Shown here: positions 1 to 9,990 of the stretch, piece by piece
How the letters are laid out: each line of letters starts with the position of its first letter
Position numbering within the stretch: the stretch's first letter is position 1
NCBI RefSeq assembly: GCF_029784155.1
Contig: NC_073693.1
Coordinates: 157,919,519 to 157,983,518 of the forward strand
DNA: 64,000 nt
From: Uranotaenia lowii
Taxonomy: Eukaryota > Arthropoda > Insecta > Diptera > Culicidae
Reading direction: 5' to 3'
Program-made: the position numbers and the translations under genes
Notes under the pieces: model-generated
What the model saw: only the letters and a program-made list of their open reading frames with translations
Told to the model about the DNA's origin: nothing
Database searches by the model: none

Positions 1-509
1 TAAAAGATTTCGGAATTTTAACCGAAAATCGCTAGAACTTTCCATATTTGTATTACCTCGTTTTTTTTAATCGGAAATCGGTTAATGCATTTGTTTAATA
101 GTATTTGAGCATTTATCTTAAACTTAAAATTTTAAGACGATTTCATGGTTAATTTTATATTTACGTTCGATATTTTTACCGAAAGTTCCAAAATGGTACC
201 CGAAATATTGGCAGTAATGTTTCGATGTTACAAGATAGATACACAAGATAGAGAACAAAATTTGAGTAATTTAAGCAGGAAAAATGACAATTTGAGGTTT
301 TTTTTGTTTTGGCATTAATCTATAAACGAAAAAACCTTAAAAACGCCAGGATTAGATTAAAATGTTATATTTTTTAGACAATTTCTGAGCTCATATTCCT
401 ATCTGAATAAGATGAATATGAATAGAATAAATAAATATCAACAAAGTTTTGTTCTACAAAAAATCATCGTAAAAAAGCATTCTTCATTCATTTTCGTCTT
501 TTTTCCTAG
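1..509 (+). other. AT-rich intron upstream of the last V-ATPase G exon
   Basis: No coding signal is seen. The stretch ends in a pyrimidine tract followed by TAG at 507-509, a good 3' splice acceptor. It is read as the last intron of the gene whose final exon starts at 510. Earlier exons must lie outside the window. Confidence 0.6.
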
Positions 510-689
510 CACATGGGAAGTCGCGAGGGCGTCGCTGCCAAGATCGACGCGGACACCGTTGTCAAAATCGAAGAGATGAACCGTTCAATCTCCTCAAACA
601 AGGCGGCGCTGATCAACGAAATTCTGGCGCTGGTTTACGACATCAAGCCTCAGTTGCACCAAAACTATCAAGCTCCCGTTAAGAAGTAA
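510..689 (+). CDS. Vha13: V-type proton ATPase subunit G, last coding exon
   Basis: This exon encodes the C-terminal 59 residues of subunit G of the vacuolar H+-ATPase. Subunit G pairs with subunit E to form the peripheral stalks of the V1 sector, which hold the rotor housing during ATP-driven proton pumping. The exon starts right after a pyrimidine-rich acceptor (TAG 507-509) and is open for 60 codons to TAA at 687-689. It begins [15 protein letters not shown], which matches the conserved middle of insect subunit G (remembered from Drosophila Vha13, not searched). It ends with the family's helical tail, a [17 protein letters not shown] motif. The ATG at 513 is internal to the protein, not the start. 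The N-terminal half lies upstream of the window. The tail differs from Drosophila around [11 protein letters not shown], as expected for this variable part. Identity is confident; the gene symbol is by orthology with Drosophila. Confidence 0.88.
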   Translation, partial: HMGSREGVAAKIDADTVVKIEEMNRSISSNKAALINEILALVYDIKPQLHQNYQAPVKK

Positions 690-1257
690 ATGCATTCGAA
701 ACAAGTATTTCTAACACCACATCAACTTTATTCATTCGATCAAAATGAAACTGTGGCAAAGAGTAAAAAATCCGCCAATAGTACACAAGAAAAGTATAAC
801 AAGAAAAATCTAAATTACATAACTGAGAATCGATGAACAAATAAGCCACTTTTAATCGATGTTTGCTGTATTAGAAAAAAAAGATTGCTGTAAATAATTG
901 TTTCTCGATCGTTTGTTTACCTTTGTAGATGTGTGTTTTGATCAACGGAATCACGCGAAGCAGAAATTCTTAAAACTTGTTTCAACTTTTTGTTTTTTTA
1001 TAATACGCAAATTTATCTGTTTTGCATAAATCTTTCAACGTATTAAAGTATTACCCGTTACTATTCCCAGAACCACAAAACAGCTCTAAAATCCAGCATT
1101 ACATATATAGAATTGGAAAATTTAGCGAATTTAAAACTCCCGTACTGAAACTTGAGATTCACTATCTATAAACAAAAAAAAAATAGACATGACAATATTA
1201 ATCGTCAATCATTTTCACGCTCTCAATGAAACTATTGGTTACGCCACTATCTAGTTT
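690..1257. other. Convergent 3' flank between V-ATPase G and an unknown minus-strand gene
   Basis: This is AT-rich and without a coding frame. An ATTAAA hexamer at 1042-1047 on the plus strand is a possible polyadenylation signal for the V-ATPase transcript; an AATAAG-type variant sits near 839. The two flanking genes end toward each other, so their 3' UTRs share this interval. Confidence 0.4.
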
Positions 1258-1419
1258 TTAAATCGGTTTGTTCAAATTGCAATTTGTTTTCTTTTTCAAA
1301 TTGAAGTGTGAATCTCTCGTGCAATAATTCCTTGGTTTATACAAAAATTTACCCCAGTTATCCGGCAGCCCGTTTTCAAAAAACACGGCGTAAGGTCCGT
1401 TATAATTTCTTTCGTCGCG
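1258..1419 (-). CDS. 3'-terminal coding exon of an unrecognised gene
   Basis: On the minus strand a good acceptor (TTTTATTTTAG, plus-strand 1420-1430) is followed by 53 sense codons and TAA at 1258-1260. The peptide starts RDERNYNGPYAVFFENG and continues through LPDNWGKFLYKPRNYC, ending in a Lys/Asn-rich tail with two Cys. Its composition is globular and protein-like, unlike translations of the AT-rich surroundings, which favours real coding. A tentative upstream exon at 1642-1757 ends in donor A|GTAAAT at phase 0, which fits this exon's phase; its acceptor is weak and that exon is uncertain. I do not recognise the family. The orientation is convergent with V-ATPase subunit G. Confidence 0.5.
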   Translation of the reverse strand, partial: RDERNYNGPYAVFFENGLPDNWGKFLYKPRNYCTRDSHFNLKKKTNCNLNKPI

Positions 1420-2037
1420 CTAAAATAAAATCACGTTTAGATAATAAAGTCATACGATACCGGATTTAAAGATAAAATGAAATGCAAACAGCCATGTAAA
1501 GTAAAATAAAAACTATCTATTGTGAAATAAACATAATCGTTACAGAAAAATTATAGTTATTTATTGGATTGTGAAAACCCTTCAATTTTTGTTTTTTTTA
1601 ACAACTAACATAAAGGTATATCGATGGCGAAACGGATTTACTGCATAGTTCAGGGGTCTGGATGAAATAGTAACTTTTAACCATAATTGAGAGCAAGGGT
1701 TCCACTTCGATGCTTGGTTTGAGCTTCGTGAGCATCCTAGAGTGGCTCCATATACTTCTCAACAATTTGGACCAAGAAAATTTCTGAAAAAAAACAGTAG
1801 TTCATGATTTTTCAAGTAGACAATGAAGAATTTACGAGGCGATTGTTCAAAACTATTTTTACCATGTCTTTTTGCATCGTAAATATCTCATACACACATG
1901 AATTCAAAAATCTGAATAAAATAGGCAAGATAGTCCTTTTTATAACCAACACAACGCTGCTTAATTATAGCATATCCGAGCTCTAGTAACGTAGCTATGA
2001 CCGAAATGAAGTGAAATGATCATAGCACCTCTCGGTT
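1420..2037. other. Intron or flank of the unknown minus-strand gene
   Basis: AT-rich DNA with no secure gene. The minus strand carries a possible exon at 1642-1757 (open frame, donor at 1636-1641), described with the exon at 1258. Another pyrimidine-rich acceptor-like run lies near 1790-1800 on the same strand. Confidence 0.3.
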
Positions 2038-2960
2038 TTGTTGGCGGAAGACTTCTATTGCTATGAAAATAGAGGCACGCAAAACGTGAAAACACGAGCC
2101 AGGGATATCTCCATGGCCAACTGGCAGAAAATTCCGAAGGGTGACATCCAAATCCACTTAAGCGACTTCAACGCAAAGATTGGCTCCGATAATCAGGACT
2201 TTGAGCGCATCATGGGGCGCCATGGTCTAAAACAGAAGAGCGAAAACGGAGAGCTTTTTGTAGAATTTTGTGGATATAACAACATGGTGATCGGTGGATC
2301 GCTCTTCCCCCATCGACCAGCACATGAGGTCACTTGGGTATCCCGAGATGGCCGAACAGAAAATCAAATTGACCACATCTGCAACAGCCGAAAATGGAGA
2401 AGGAGCCTTTATTCTTGATGTCCGCAACAAACGTAGTGCAGATGACCATCACCTCGTCCTTGGCGAGATACGACTGAGAGTTGCGTGTGTCCAACGGCGC
2501 GAGAAGAAAGTCGAGTGTCGATACGACGTCCGCCAGTTGGAGAATGCAGTGGTGAAAAGGGCATACGTAGAACAGCTTGAATCCCGAGCCTCGGAGCTGC
2601 CAACAGACGGAACAGTCGAAGAACAGTTGTGTGGAATCAAGAATGCCTTCATCACGACGAGTCATGGTACTCTCGGTAAAGTTTGTGGGAGAAGAAGTGA
2701 ATGGATGTCGGTCGGATGAAACCTGGAGAATGACCGATGATCGGAGAAAGGCGAAAGTCGGAATTGAGCAGGCATGTACCGGGTCAGTCAAAGCATCCAC
2801 CCGCTTACGATATGCAGAGCTGGAAAAAGCAGTTAAATGAGCTTGTAGACGAGACAAGAGAGCCTGGACAAACTCCCTAGCCGAAGAGAGAGAAAGAGCC
2901 GCCGTCATTGGAGATATCCGATTACTATATGATATTTCTCGCCGCCTTAGTGGTGCAAGG
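2038..2960 (+). pseudogene. RTE-like LINE relic, endonuclease region
   Basis: The plus strand holds a broken non-LTR retrotransposon reading frame. From about 2140 the translation contains an apurinic-endonuclease-type block with SDFNAKIGSDN, then EVTWVSRDGRTENQIDHI around 2325-2385. A frameshift follows near 2400, and the reading continues in another frame with ADDHHLVLGEIRLR and later blocks to about 2720, then a third frame to about 2960. Asp/Asn in DFNA and the DH near the end are typical of the EEP endonuclease domain. The same family recurs at 18767 and 25097. The copy lacks most of the reverse transcriptase and has several frame breaks, so it is dead. RTE assignment is by recollection of the C-terminal motif seen in the sibling copies. 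Confidence 0.7.
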
Positions 2961-3174
2961 AAAACGATATAATATGCGGTCTGAAAAGAAAACAATAATT
3001 GGAAATAGAAATAAGCAACAAATTTGTTTTGGTTTTGTTTTGTGGCGTAGTTTTATGTATGTTTTGGTGATTTGTGTTTCCTCCCCCATTGCTAGCCGGG
3101 AGTGAAGCAAAAGAACTTCAACACAATCGCAAGACTAAAGCAAATAAAGAAAGAAAGAAAAGAAACGTGGAACT

Positions 3175-3300
3175 TCATCGCCGGTGTTATCAAAATGCGC
3201 TAGAAATCGATATTCGGGAACGTAAGTGGAGATGGATTGGGCACACGCTGCTGTGGGACAGCTCAAAAAGAGGAAGGTGGTTTGATTCCAAACATTAAGG
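3175..3300 (+). pseudogene. RTE-like LINE relic, C-terminal fragment
   Basis: A short piece encodes a LEIDIRERKWRWIGHTL block around 3200-3250, the same C-terminal motif found in the relics at 18767 and 26215. It is separated from the endonuclease relic by about 210 bp of A-rich sequence, so it may be the tail of the same copy after an internal deletion. It breaks off just before an unrelated R1-like fragment. Confidence 0.55.
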
Positions 3301-3630
3301 AGTGGTTGGAGAGAAAGCATTGCTGACTGGTCATGGATGCTTCATGAAGTATCACCACAGGTTCTGACACGTGGCTTCGCCGGTCTGCCTGACATGCGGT
3401 GACGCGTACGAGACACCCGAACACGTGGTATTCTATTGTTCAAGATTTGAAGAGGAACGTGCCAACATACATATTCGTCGCCTGCGCACCAGACATGACA
3501 ACTGACAACATGTTGCAGAAGATGTGTGATGACACCAACACTTGGCATGCAGTCTGCGATGGGTTCGCCCGGATAATGACTGCTCTGAGTCGGAGACTGA
3601 CCGAAATTGCCATCGACGTAGGATAACGTA
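3270..3630 (+). pseudogene. R1-clade-like LINE relic, C-terminal zinc-knuckle region
   Basis: Pieced over two frames and internal stops, the plus strand reads LIPNIKEWLERKH, then GHGCFMKYHHRF, then HVASPVCLTCGDAYETPEHV followed by VFYCSRFEEERA (about 3362-3460). The C-x2-C-x8-H-x4-C spacing and the ETPEHVVF context are characteristic of the region after the reverse transcriptase in R1/Loa-type LINEs. Stops at about 3357 and 3497 show it is inactive. It abuts the RTE-like fragment, so two different LINEs are juxtaposed. Confidence 0.6.
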
Positions 3631-4654
3631 ACTTAACTTTATTTAGCTGAATGAATCCGAAGCTATCATATAAACTACGCTAGAGTTGATCGGACCACGA
3701 TGTGAAGATAACCTCGGCCGGTCAGGATATTTAATTTAAATATGAACTTTTAAGCAAGTGTTGCATGAGTAGCGCATATGCGCGAATTAGACACGCCTTT
3801 TCAAAGTATTGCCTTAGGGCAGTTACCGGTTTGGGGTATGATCTGAGGCCTCAGGTGGAGTTTAGGGCGTATGTATATACGGATGAGTATACACGAGTTA
3901 ACCCATTGGTTCCATGGACCCAGACTAGTTCTGGGGAGACACGGTACTCGACGTGTTAGCTTGAAACCAACATTAGATACTTAATAAACTACCCTAAATA
4001 AAACCTAATCTACAATAATTTTCGATCTAAAAAATCATTTGTGATATTATTCTCTATTAAAAGAGGCCGTTCGGATAGAAGTAACTAGAAAAGTTGTTTG
4101 ATTTAGAATATATTATTAAGATGCATTTCTCTGTATTCAAAGATCAATTATATGCGCACATGCAGCGAAGATTTCTCCATATTTGTATAAAGTGATTCCA
4201 TGTTTACCTTGTCTGCTTTCCTATAGTTCTAGTACCAAATAGTGAATGTACTTTCTTTATTCTAAATATAGATAGTATTAAATAAGTATAGTCTTACTAA
4301 ATGTGACATATACTATTAGAGTGGAAATATTGATTTTTCTGCTTCTCATCTATGAAAAAATCCTGTGGGAATTGGCAAACGAAGAAGTTTAATTTTGGCA
4401 TGTTTTGTCGAAAATTTAGAAGAAAAATACTGACTTTAAGTACCTGATCAATCGATAGAACAAAATAGTGGGCAATAATTTTGCTATTCAAAGTGAGTTC
4501 AACGTAACGGGAAAAACACTACGATTAGGCACATCCATTGATTTATTATCGAGTTAAAAGGAGTGAGTTTGGGTGAGGATGATCAAAGTATTTTAGCGAG
4601 AAGTACACACTCGGTGCGAAATTAATTAGCAACTGTATCGTGGGACGTAATTCT
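3631..4654. other. No gene recognised
   Basis: Unique-looking AT-rich sequence between the LINE relics and the TPD52 3' end. No coding frame, structured repeat or terminal inverted repeat is seen. Confidence 0.4.
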
Positions 4655-4670
4655 AGTTTTAAACATTCCT

Positions 4671-4676
4671 TTTATT
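4671..4676 (-). promoter_or_regulatory. Candidate polyadenylation signal of the TPD52-family gene
   Basis: AATAAA on the minus strand, about 300 nt downstream of the stop codon at 4974-4976. The interval between them would be the 3' UTR. Position and sequence fit; there is no transcript evidence. Confidence 0.4.
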
Positions 4677-4973
4677 TTTATAATATGCATGTTAATTTAG
4701 ATATCTCGTTGCAATGTTGCTTTCTGGCCCACTCCAGCAGGTCTTTCAGAGACAGTTGGAAAAAATATCAGCCGGTCGTATTGATCAACTTCACAGACCA
4801 CAATTAGAGCTTTTTAAACAATGTGCTTATATAATGATAACGACCGTTGCTTTCTATCGAACGGTTTATAAATTTTTCAGGCGGGAAACGAAAAAGAAGC
4901 AATGCGGTTTTGTCATACACATATGTACGGATCATTTGTCTTACCAGATAGGGAAACAAACCGATGGATGCTA

Positions 4974-5090
4974 TTAAGGAACGATTTTCTCCTCCGGGAT
5001 GGCGCTCGGGGTTGTGACCGAGCTTCGACGCTCATCGTTTTGTAAATCGGACAGGCTCTGCACTGAGCTGGACCGCGAGGATACTTTTGA
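4974..5090 (-). CDS. TPD52-family protein, last coding exon
   Basis: This exon follows an acceptor (TTTTTAACAG) and encodes 38 residues plus TAA. It is serine-rich, starting SKVSSRSSSVQSLSDL and ending PEEKIVP. It is phase 0 and joins the preceding exon to read AYENVR-SKVSSRSS, the usual shape of the TPD52 C-terminus after the conserved core: a short, disordered, probably phosphorylated tail. Confidence 0.85.
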   Translation of the reverse strand, partial: SKVSSRSSSVQSLSDLQNDERRSSVTTPSAIPEEKIVP

Positions 5091-5158
5091 CTGTTAAAAA
5101 GAAGTTGTAGTTAGTTGAGTTGTGCAAATCTCGTTAGGGGAAGTTTGATAATCATTAC

Positions 5159-5321
5159 CCTAACATTTTCGTAGGCTGAGCCGACTCTCTCTTCGAAGGA
5201 TCGGAAAGAGTCGGATTGCTTCATTTCGGAAATTTTTGCTGTCATCTTGCTAGTGATTCCACCGAGGACGGATGTAGTTTTGCCAGCCGTTGTCTTGATG
5301 GCCTCTTCGGTTTTCTGATAA
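5159..5321 (-). CDS. TPD52-family protein, conserved core exon
   Basis: Bounded by acceptor TTTACAG and donor AGG|GTAATG on the minus strand. The exon carries 1 nt of a split codon and 54 codons. It reads YQKTEEAIKTTAGKTTSVLG, then a GGITSKMTAKISEMK block and FRSFEERVGSAYENVR. The SFEERVGSAYENV motif is a signature of the tumor protein D52 family (human TPD52/TPD53/TPD54, Drosophila CG5174). These are small coiled-coil proteins of vesicle trafficking; human TPD54 coats small intracellular vesicles. The short 68-nt downstream intron is typical of insects. Identification is from the motif and the consistent exon phases. Confidence 0.92.
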
Positions 5322-5750
5322 CTGTAAAGAATTATAGTTAAGAGCGATTCATCTCAACACTTATCAATTACAAAATTATCATTCAGTGAATTCACATCCT
5401 TGGTGCTTTTTGGTCCAATACAAATAAGACGTGGAACAACACATTCGGGTCAGAAAAAAACGTTGAATTTTTTTTTTCAATATTCTAACAAAACTGAATC
5501 AACGTTTTATAAATTTTTCCTGTAATACACAATTAACACACGACGTATTACAGGACACGACACTTAACGTTCTTACAAAACGGAAAAAGGATTCAAAAAT
5601 TACCTTTTTTGTCGACCGGTTTCGGGCTCGATGTTGCCCATCTACAGGACGATGTCCGACTGATCACACAATGAAATTAAAAACACTTGCAGCATCCTAC
5701 TATGTCGTAGTATTTGTCGGGAGGATGGTCAAATTTATAACAATTTCCTT

Positions 5751-6474
5751 TTAGTAGGAGAAGAGTGGCGACGTAATCGGCGCCTCGTCTTCGTTCATTA
5801 GCAGTTTTTCGGCCGTGCTAATGAACATTGACTCCCATGCGTTTAAGTGTGAGGTTTTTCTAACGCATTTCTTGTACCTCACTTTTTCCCAATCTATGGC
5901 GTGATCAAGTTCTGTTGCGTGGGAAGCTACACTAGATTCGTTGATTCTTAGGTTTTCTACTGCGTTCCTATGTTCTTTTAGTCGAACTTTGAACTTGCGC
6001 CGTGTTTGGCCAATGTAAATGGCCGGGCAATTTTTGCATGGTATTTCATAAATACCTGATCTTTCTTCGTCTGGAATCTTATCTTTTAGCGAAACCAACC
6101 GATCCTTGAGAGTGTTCCCACTTTTGTATGCTGTTTTTAAGCCATGTTGAGAAAGTATCTTGGTAATCCCGTTGGTAATTCTGGGGTAGAACGGCAAACT
6201 AACCCTTTGGGATTCTTCTTTCTCTGGTCTTAAAGTAGTTGCATCTCTTCGAATTTTCTTTCGAGCGTGTTTTTGTAGGATTTTTTGTACAAAATCGTTG
6301 TCGTATCCGTTAAGGGCACCTGCTTCGAATATTTTTAATTTTTCTTCTTCAAACTCAGCTTTTTCCATGGGTATATTGTATAGCCGATGGGCCATGGAAT
6401 GAAAAGCGGCTTGTTTTTGTGACCCAAAATGGTTAGAATCGACTGTGATATATCGGTCTGTTGAGGTTGGTTTA
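5751..6474 (-). pseudogene. Inverted partial copy of Penelope-like ORF (GIY-YIG part)
   Basis: The minus strand repeats the C-terminal part of the plus-strand ORF from the KPTSTDRYITVDSN block through the GIY-YIG domain to PITSPLFS, then stops. It differs from the plus copy at only a few residues, for example KKIRRD versus KKIQRD and EKLLMN versus EKPLMN. It lacks the reverse transcriptase catalytic block and any normal start, so it is a structural by-product of insertion, not a gene. Confidence 0.8.
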
Positions 6475-6477
6475 AGT

Positions 6478-7503
6478 ATGGGCAGCAAACTTTCCCCCCT
6501 GCTGACGGAAGTTTTCATGAGTGATTTGGAGAACGACCTAGAAAAAAGAGAAAAGCTGTTCCCACGCGTCTGGTGGCGCTACGTAGATGACATCCTTGCC
6601 GTAGTTAAGGAACGTTATCTCCCACAGACCCTAGAGCTCCTTAACACTCAGCACAATTCCATTAAATTTACGGTAGAAAAAGAATCAGACGGAAAACTTC
6701 CCTTTCTCGATCTTCTGATTTCAAGAAAAGAGGACAACAGCATTAAATTTGGAATTTATCGAAAACCAACCTCAACAGACCGATATATCACAGTCGATTC
6801 TAACCATTTTGGGTCACAAAAACAAGCCGCTTTTCATTCCATGGCCCATCGGCTATACAATATACCCATGGAAAAAGCTGAGTTTGAAGAAGAAAAATTA
6901 AAAATATTCGAAGCAGGTGCCCTTAACGGATACGACAACGATTTTGTACAAAAAATCCTACAAAAACACGCTCGAAAGAAAATTCAAAGAGATGCAACTA
7001 CTTTAAGACCAGAGAAAGAAGAATCCCAAAGGGTTAGTTTGCCGTTCTACCCCAGAATTACCAACGGGATTACCAAGATACTTTCTCAACATGGCTTAAA
7101 AACAGCATACAAAAGTGGGAACACTCTCAAGGATCGGTTGGTTTCGCTAAAAGATAAGATTCCAGACGAAGAAAGATCAGGTATTTATGAAATACCATGC
7201 AAAAATTGCCCGGCCATTTACATTGGCCAAACACGGCGCAAGTTCAAAGTTCGACTAAAAGAACATAGGAACGCAGTAGAAAACCTAAGAATCAACGAAT
7301 CTAGTGTAGCTTCCCACGCAACAGAACTTGATCACGCCATAGATTGGGAAAAAGTGAGGTACAAGAAATGCGTTAGAAAAACCTCACACTTAAACGCATG
7401 GGAGTCAATGTTCATTAGCACGGCCGAAAAACCGCTAATGAACGAAGACGAGGCGCCGATTACGTCGCCACTCTTCTCCCTTACTAAAAGGAAATTGTTA
7501 TAA
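6478..7503 (+). pseudogene. Penelope-like reverse transcriptase/GIY-YIG endonuclease, N-terminally truncated
   Basis: This open frame runs about 341 codons from the ATG at 6478 to TAA at 7501-7503. Numbered from that Met, YVDD of the reverse transcriptase active site is at residues 35-38. The GIY-YIG endonuclease motif is at GIY 235-237 and YIG 248-250, followed by the conserved Arg/Glu/His context (RRKFKVRLKEHRNA). Penelope proteins are usually about twice this length. The fingers and early palm of the reverse transcriptase are missing because the insertion joins an inverted copy here. No internal stop is present. It lies antisense within the 3-kb intron of the TPD52-family gene. Confidence 0.85.
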
Positions 7504-8365
7504 ATTTGACCATCCTCCCGACAAATACTACGACATAGTAGGATGCTGCAAGTGTTTTTAATTTCATTGTGTGATCAGTCGGACATCGTCCTGTAGATGG
7601 GCAACATCGAGCCCGAAACCGGTCGACAAAAAAGGTAATTTTTGAATCCTTTTTCCGTTTTGTAAGAACGTTAAGTGTCGTGTCCTGTAATACGTCGTGT
7701 TTTAATTGTGTAATTAAGTTCTTACGTTGGCACAATCCCGTTTAATATGAGTTTTCCTGTAATGCAACAAGAAAACCTAATTTTTGCAACCCTATTACAT
7801 ATCATCAGATAGTTGTTTCATTTTTTTCTGAGATTTCCTGGCAATATCTCGCGACGTTTCTACACATGCATGTGAAGGTGACATTAAGGATAAAAAGGGA
7901 TGAGATTCTAATACAAGTGAATGCAATAATGCTTGATCCAAATGACATCAACCGGATAAGAACGATACTGTGCCAGGCGGGCATCATTTTTAAACAGCAA
8001 AACTACAATTTAGAAACATTTAGAAATAGTACTCACCCCTTTGCTATCCTGTTGTTTCAAGATTGTTTTTTATAAATATTTTTATCATTTGAAGCAGAAG
8101 CACCACATTCACGAAGTTTTTAAGGGGTCGTGTAAATAGACAAACAGGCACGAAAAAGTGTAAATGATCATCATTACTGAATGAAGGGAAATTAGTAGGT
8201 AAATGGTAGACAATCGTTCGTTTAAAGAATATTGAATCTTTTAACAGAAATTAAAATAAATTCTACCAACATGAAGAGACAGTCAATGTAAGGGACAGTA
8301 ACAACGACACCATTGCTGAAAGATTTAGAAACAATTCGGACTTTTTCTCGGGCGAATATACTTAC

Positions 8366-8425
8366 ATAGGGGCACTCGTAACGGCAGTCGTAATTTCGCC
8401 CACTTTTGTCTCAACAGTTTGATAA
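8366..8425 (-). CDS. TPD52-family protein, 60-nt cassette exon
   Basis: Acceptor TTTCTTTAG and donor TAT|GTAAGT frame exactly 60 nt on the minus strand, encoding YQTVETKVGEITTAVTSAP plus split codons on both sides (1 nt in, 2 nt out). Its entry phase equals that of the next exon (5159-5321), and both begin T-TAT-CA. The exon can therefore be included or skipped without changing frame. Its start resembles the next exon's YQKTEEAI, suggesting an old exon duplication. Alternative splicing in this part of the protein is known in the family; inclusion here is inferred. Confidence 0.8.
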
Positions 8426-8656
8426 CTAAAGAAAATTAACAAAAGTAAGTAAAATAAAATAAAATTTTAAATAGGTAAATAATTCCGAATTAAACAGAAC
8501 AATCCAGTCCGATTTTCAACTTTGGATTAAATTGGTTAGGCCTGAATTCATACTAAATTGAAGGGGTTAAAAAAGTAAAATGATTCCACAACAACAAGAA
8601 AAAAACCTACAGAATGCTTGAAGTGAAGCACAATTTAAGTCGCTCTTTATACTTAC

Positions 8657-8817
8657 ACGTTGCTCTCCTTCACGTTTTTAATACCCTGGCTAACATCATC
8701 GGTGATTTCCTTCCACACGGTGATGCCCAGTTTGCGTTTCAGTTCGCTTGCGTGTCGCATTTTCGATTGCAACACTGTGCGGAGTGTGGTTATCTCTTCC
8801 TCCACTCGGGACAATTC
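8657..8817 (-). CDS. TPD52-family protein, coiled-coil exon
   Basis: Flanked by acceptor TTTGTAG and donor GT|GTAAGT on the minus strand: 161 nt, entering at phase 0 and leaving 2 nt. It reads ELSRVEEEITTLRTVLQSKM, then HASELKRKLGITVWKEITDD and VSQGIKNVKESNV. This is the family's conserved coiled coil, which mediates homo- and heterodimerisation, followed by the KRKLGI-W motif. Its heptad pattern is clear in the first 30 residues. The 66-nt upstream intron is small. Confidence 0.93.
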
Positions 8818-8883
8818 CTACAAATAAAGAAACATAAACGAGAAATCAATATTAAAGTGAAATTAAAGTATCAACTTGCTCAC

Positions 8884-9005
8884 CTGACTCCATTCTGCAC
8901 GCTGAGCTTCCTGCTCTTCGAGGGTGAGGCCGGAAAATTCTTGAGCTATTTCAGCGGAGCTCACTGACCCAACGGGAGATGCATCGGACAATTTGCCAGA
9001 ATTGT
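8884..9005 (-). CDS. TPD52-family protein, acidic N-terminal-side exon
   Basis: Acceptor CTTTTCAG and donor CAG|GTGAGC bound 122 nt on the minus strand, encoding 40 residues after a split codon. The sequence runs from NSGKLSDASPVGSVSSAEIA to SGLTLEEQEAQRAEWSQ. The LTLEEQEAQRAEWSQ-ELSRVEEE junction with the next exon is the usual lead-in to the TPD52 coiled coil. It needs an upstream exon ending with one base of a codon. No such exon was found up to 52 kb, so the N-terminus is missing from this annotation. Confidence 0.88.
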
Positions 9006-9585
9006 CTGAAAAGAAGGATGGAGAAGTGCATAAGAACAGTGGTTCCTGGAGACGAATCTCAAAGTAAAATGGGTAACGAAACGGAAAACTAGTCGCTGAA
9101 ACGTTAACCAAGTTCAACCGTTTTGACCAGAAGCAATGGACAATTATTGTATGGCCTCGAACTTGACAATATTGTTGCATACCCATTAGAATTTCCCGCG
9201 CATTGGTTAGCGTATTGGATCTAAGAAGATTCTGAAAAATTCATTTGCAACATTATGTGACCAAAAGTTTTACGATGGGTCTTACTCAAGTAACTCAACA
9301 ACCAATAACAGTATGGTATAATATCATACAGCTTTGGCGAGGCATTTGACGGGTTCGTTGTCTTACTGTAGTTGAACTCTCCCAGCTCGACTCCTAGTCT
9401 TACTAGTGCGATTCAATAAATTTGAATAGGTAGGTATAGATATAGGTAGGCCTGCATAATTGTTTTTACTCGATATTATCCTTTGTAATAAGATAATAAA
9501 AGGCATTTCCAAATTCTGCATGCTTTTGAACATGGGAGAAAGTGTTCCTAAATATGCCTAGCGGGTATTTTTTTTGTTTATTTTA
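9006..9585. other. Upstream intron of the TPD52-family gene
   Basis: No exon or repeat is recognised. It is assigned to the intron only because the gene's first exon(s) must lie at higher coordinates. Confidence 0.35.
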
Positions 9586-9990
9586 ATAAAAAATTTATTA
9601 TTTATTTATAAGAATCGAGAAAAAAAACTAGAACTAAACTATGAGGACTTAATTTACTGCTAAGAAATTTTTAAAATAAAAAATGCAAAATTAGTGGTTG
9701 GTTATTGGCTTGGGTTTCCTTTGAAGTATTGTATTAGTTTGATCTTGAAAATGTTTCTGTTGGAACTATTTTTTATATCTTCAGGAAGGCTGTTGAATTT
9801 CGTAGGACCAATGAAGGAAATTCGACGTTGACCAAGACAAGTAGAAGTTGTGCTGGGCATAAGATGGTGAGATTGACTGACGGGTATTATGAAATCTCAG
9901 GTCCGCATTAAACAGATATCAAGTTTTGGTTATGGTTGACGAGTGCAAATTATCGAATAAAGAGACGAATGAGTGATCCTACTCAAAGTC
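9586..9990 (-). pseudogene. LINE relic, C-terminal tail (CR1/L2-like)
   Basis: On the minus strand around 9900-9700 the translation contains GQRRISFIGPTKFNSLPEDI followed by KNSSNRNIFKIKLIQYF and a stop. This G-x-x-x-F-x-G/A-x-x-x-x-N-x-L-P pattern is typical of the extreme C-terminus of CR1/L2/Jockey-type LINE proteins. Upstream codons are broken by stops. The A/T-rich stretch at 9560-9640 would be the 3' tail. Confidence 0.55.

Larger units (their letters stand above)
5527..7751 (+). mobile_element. Penelope-like element, 5'-truncated with inverted partial copy, inside a TPD52 intron
   Basis: The plus-strand part (about 6475-7751) encodes a reverse transcriptase piece with YVDD followed by a GIY-YIG endonuclease, the hallmark of Penelope-like elements. 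The left part (5527-6474) is a nearly identical inverted copy of the 3' portion, joined head to head at about 6474/6475. The arms include the 3' noncoding region. A 12-bp repeat TTTTCCTGTAAT flanks the whole structure (5515-5526 and 7752-7763) and is probably the target-site duplication. The right end has about 39 bp absent from the left arm. Inverted partial copies are usual for Penelope insertions. The few differences between arms suggest a recent insertion. Confidence 0.85.

Noticed and set aside
8614..8967. Plus-strand 117-codon frame
   Set aside because: It is antisense to two well-supported TPD52 exons.
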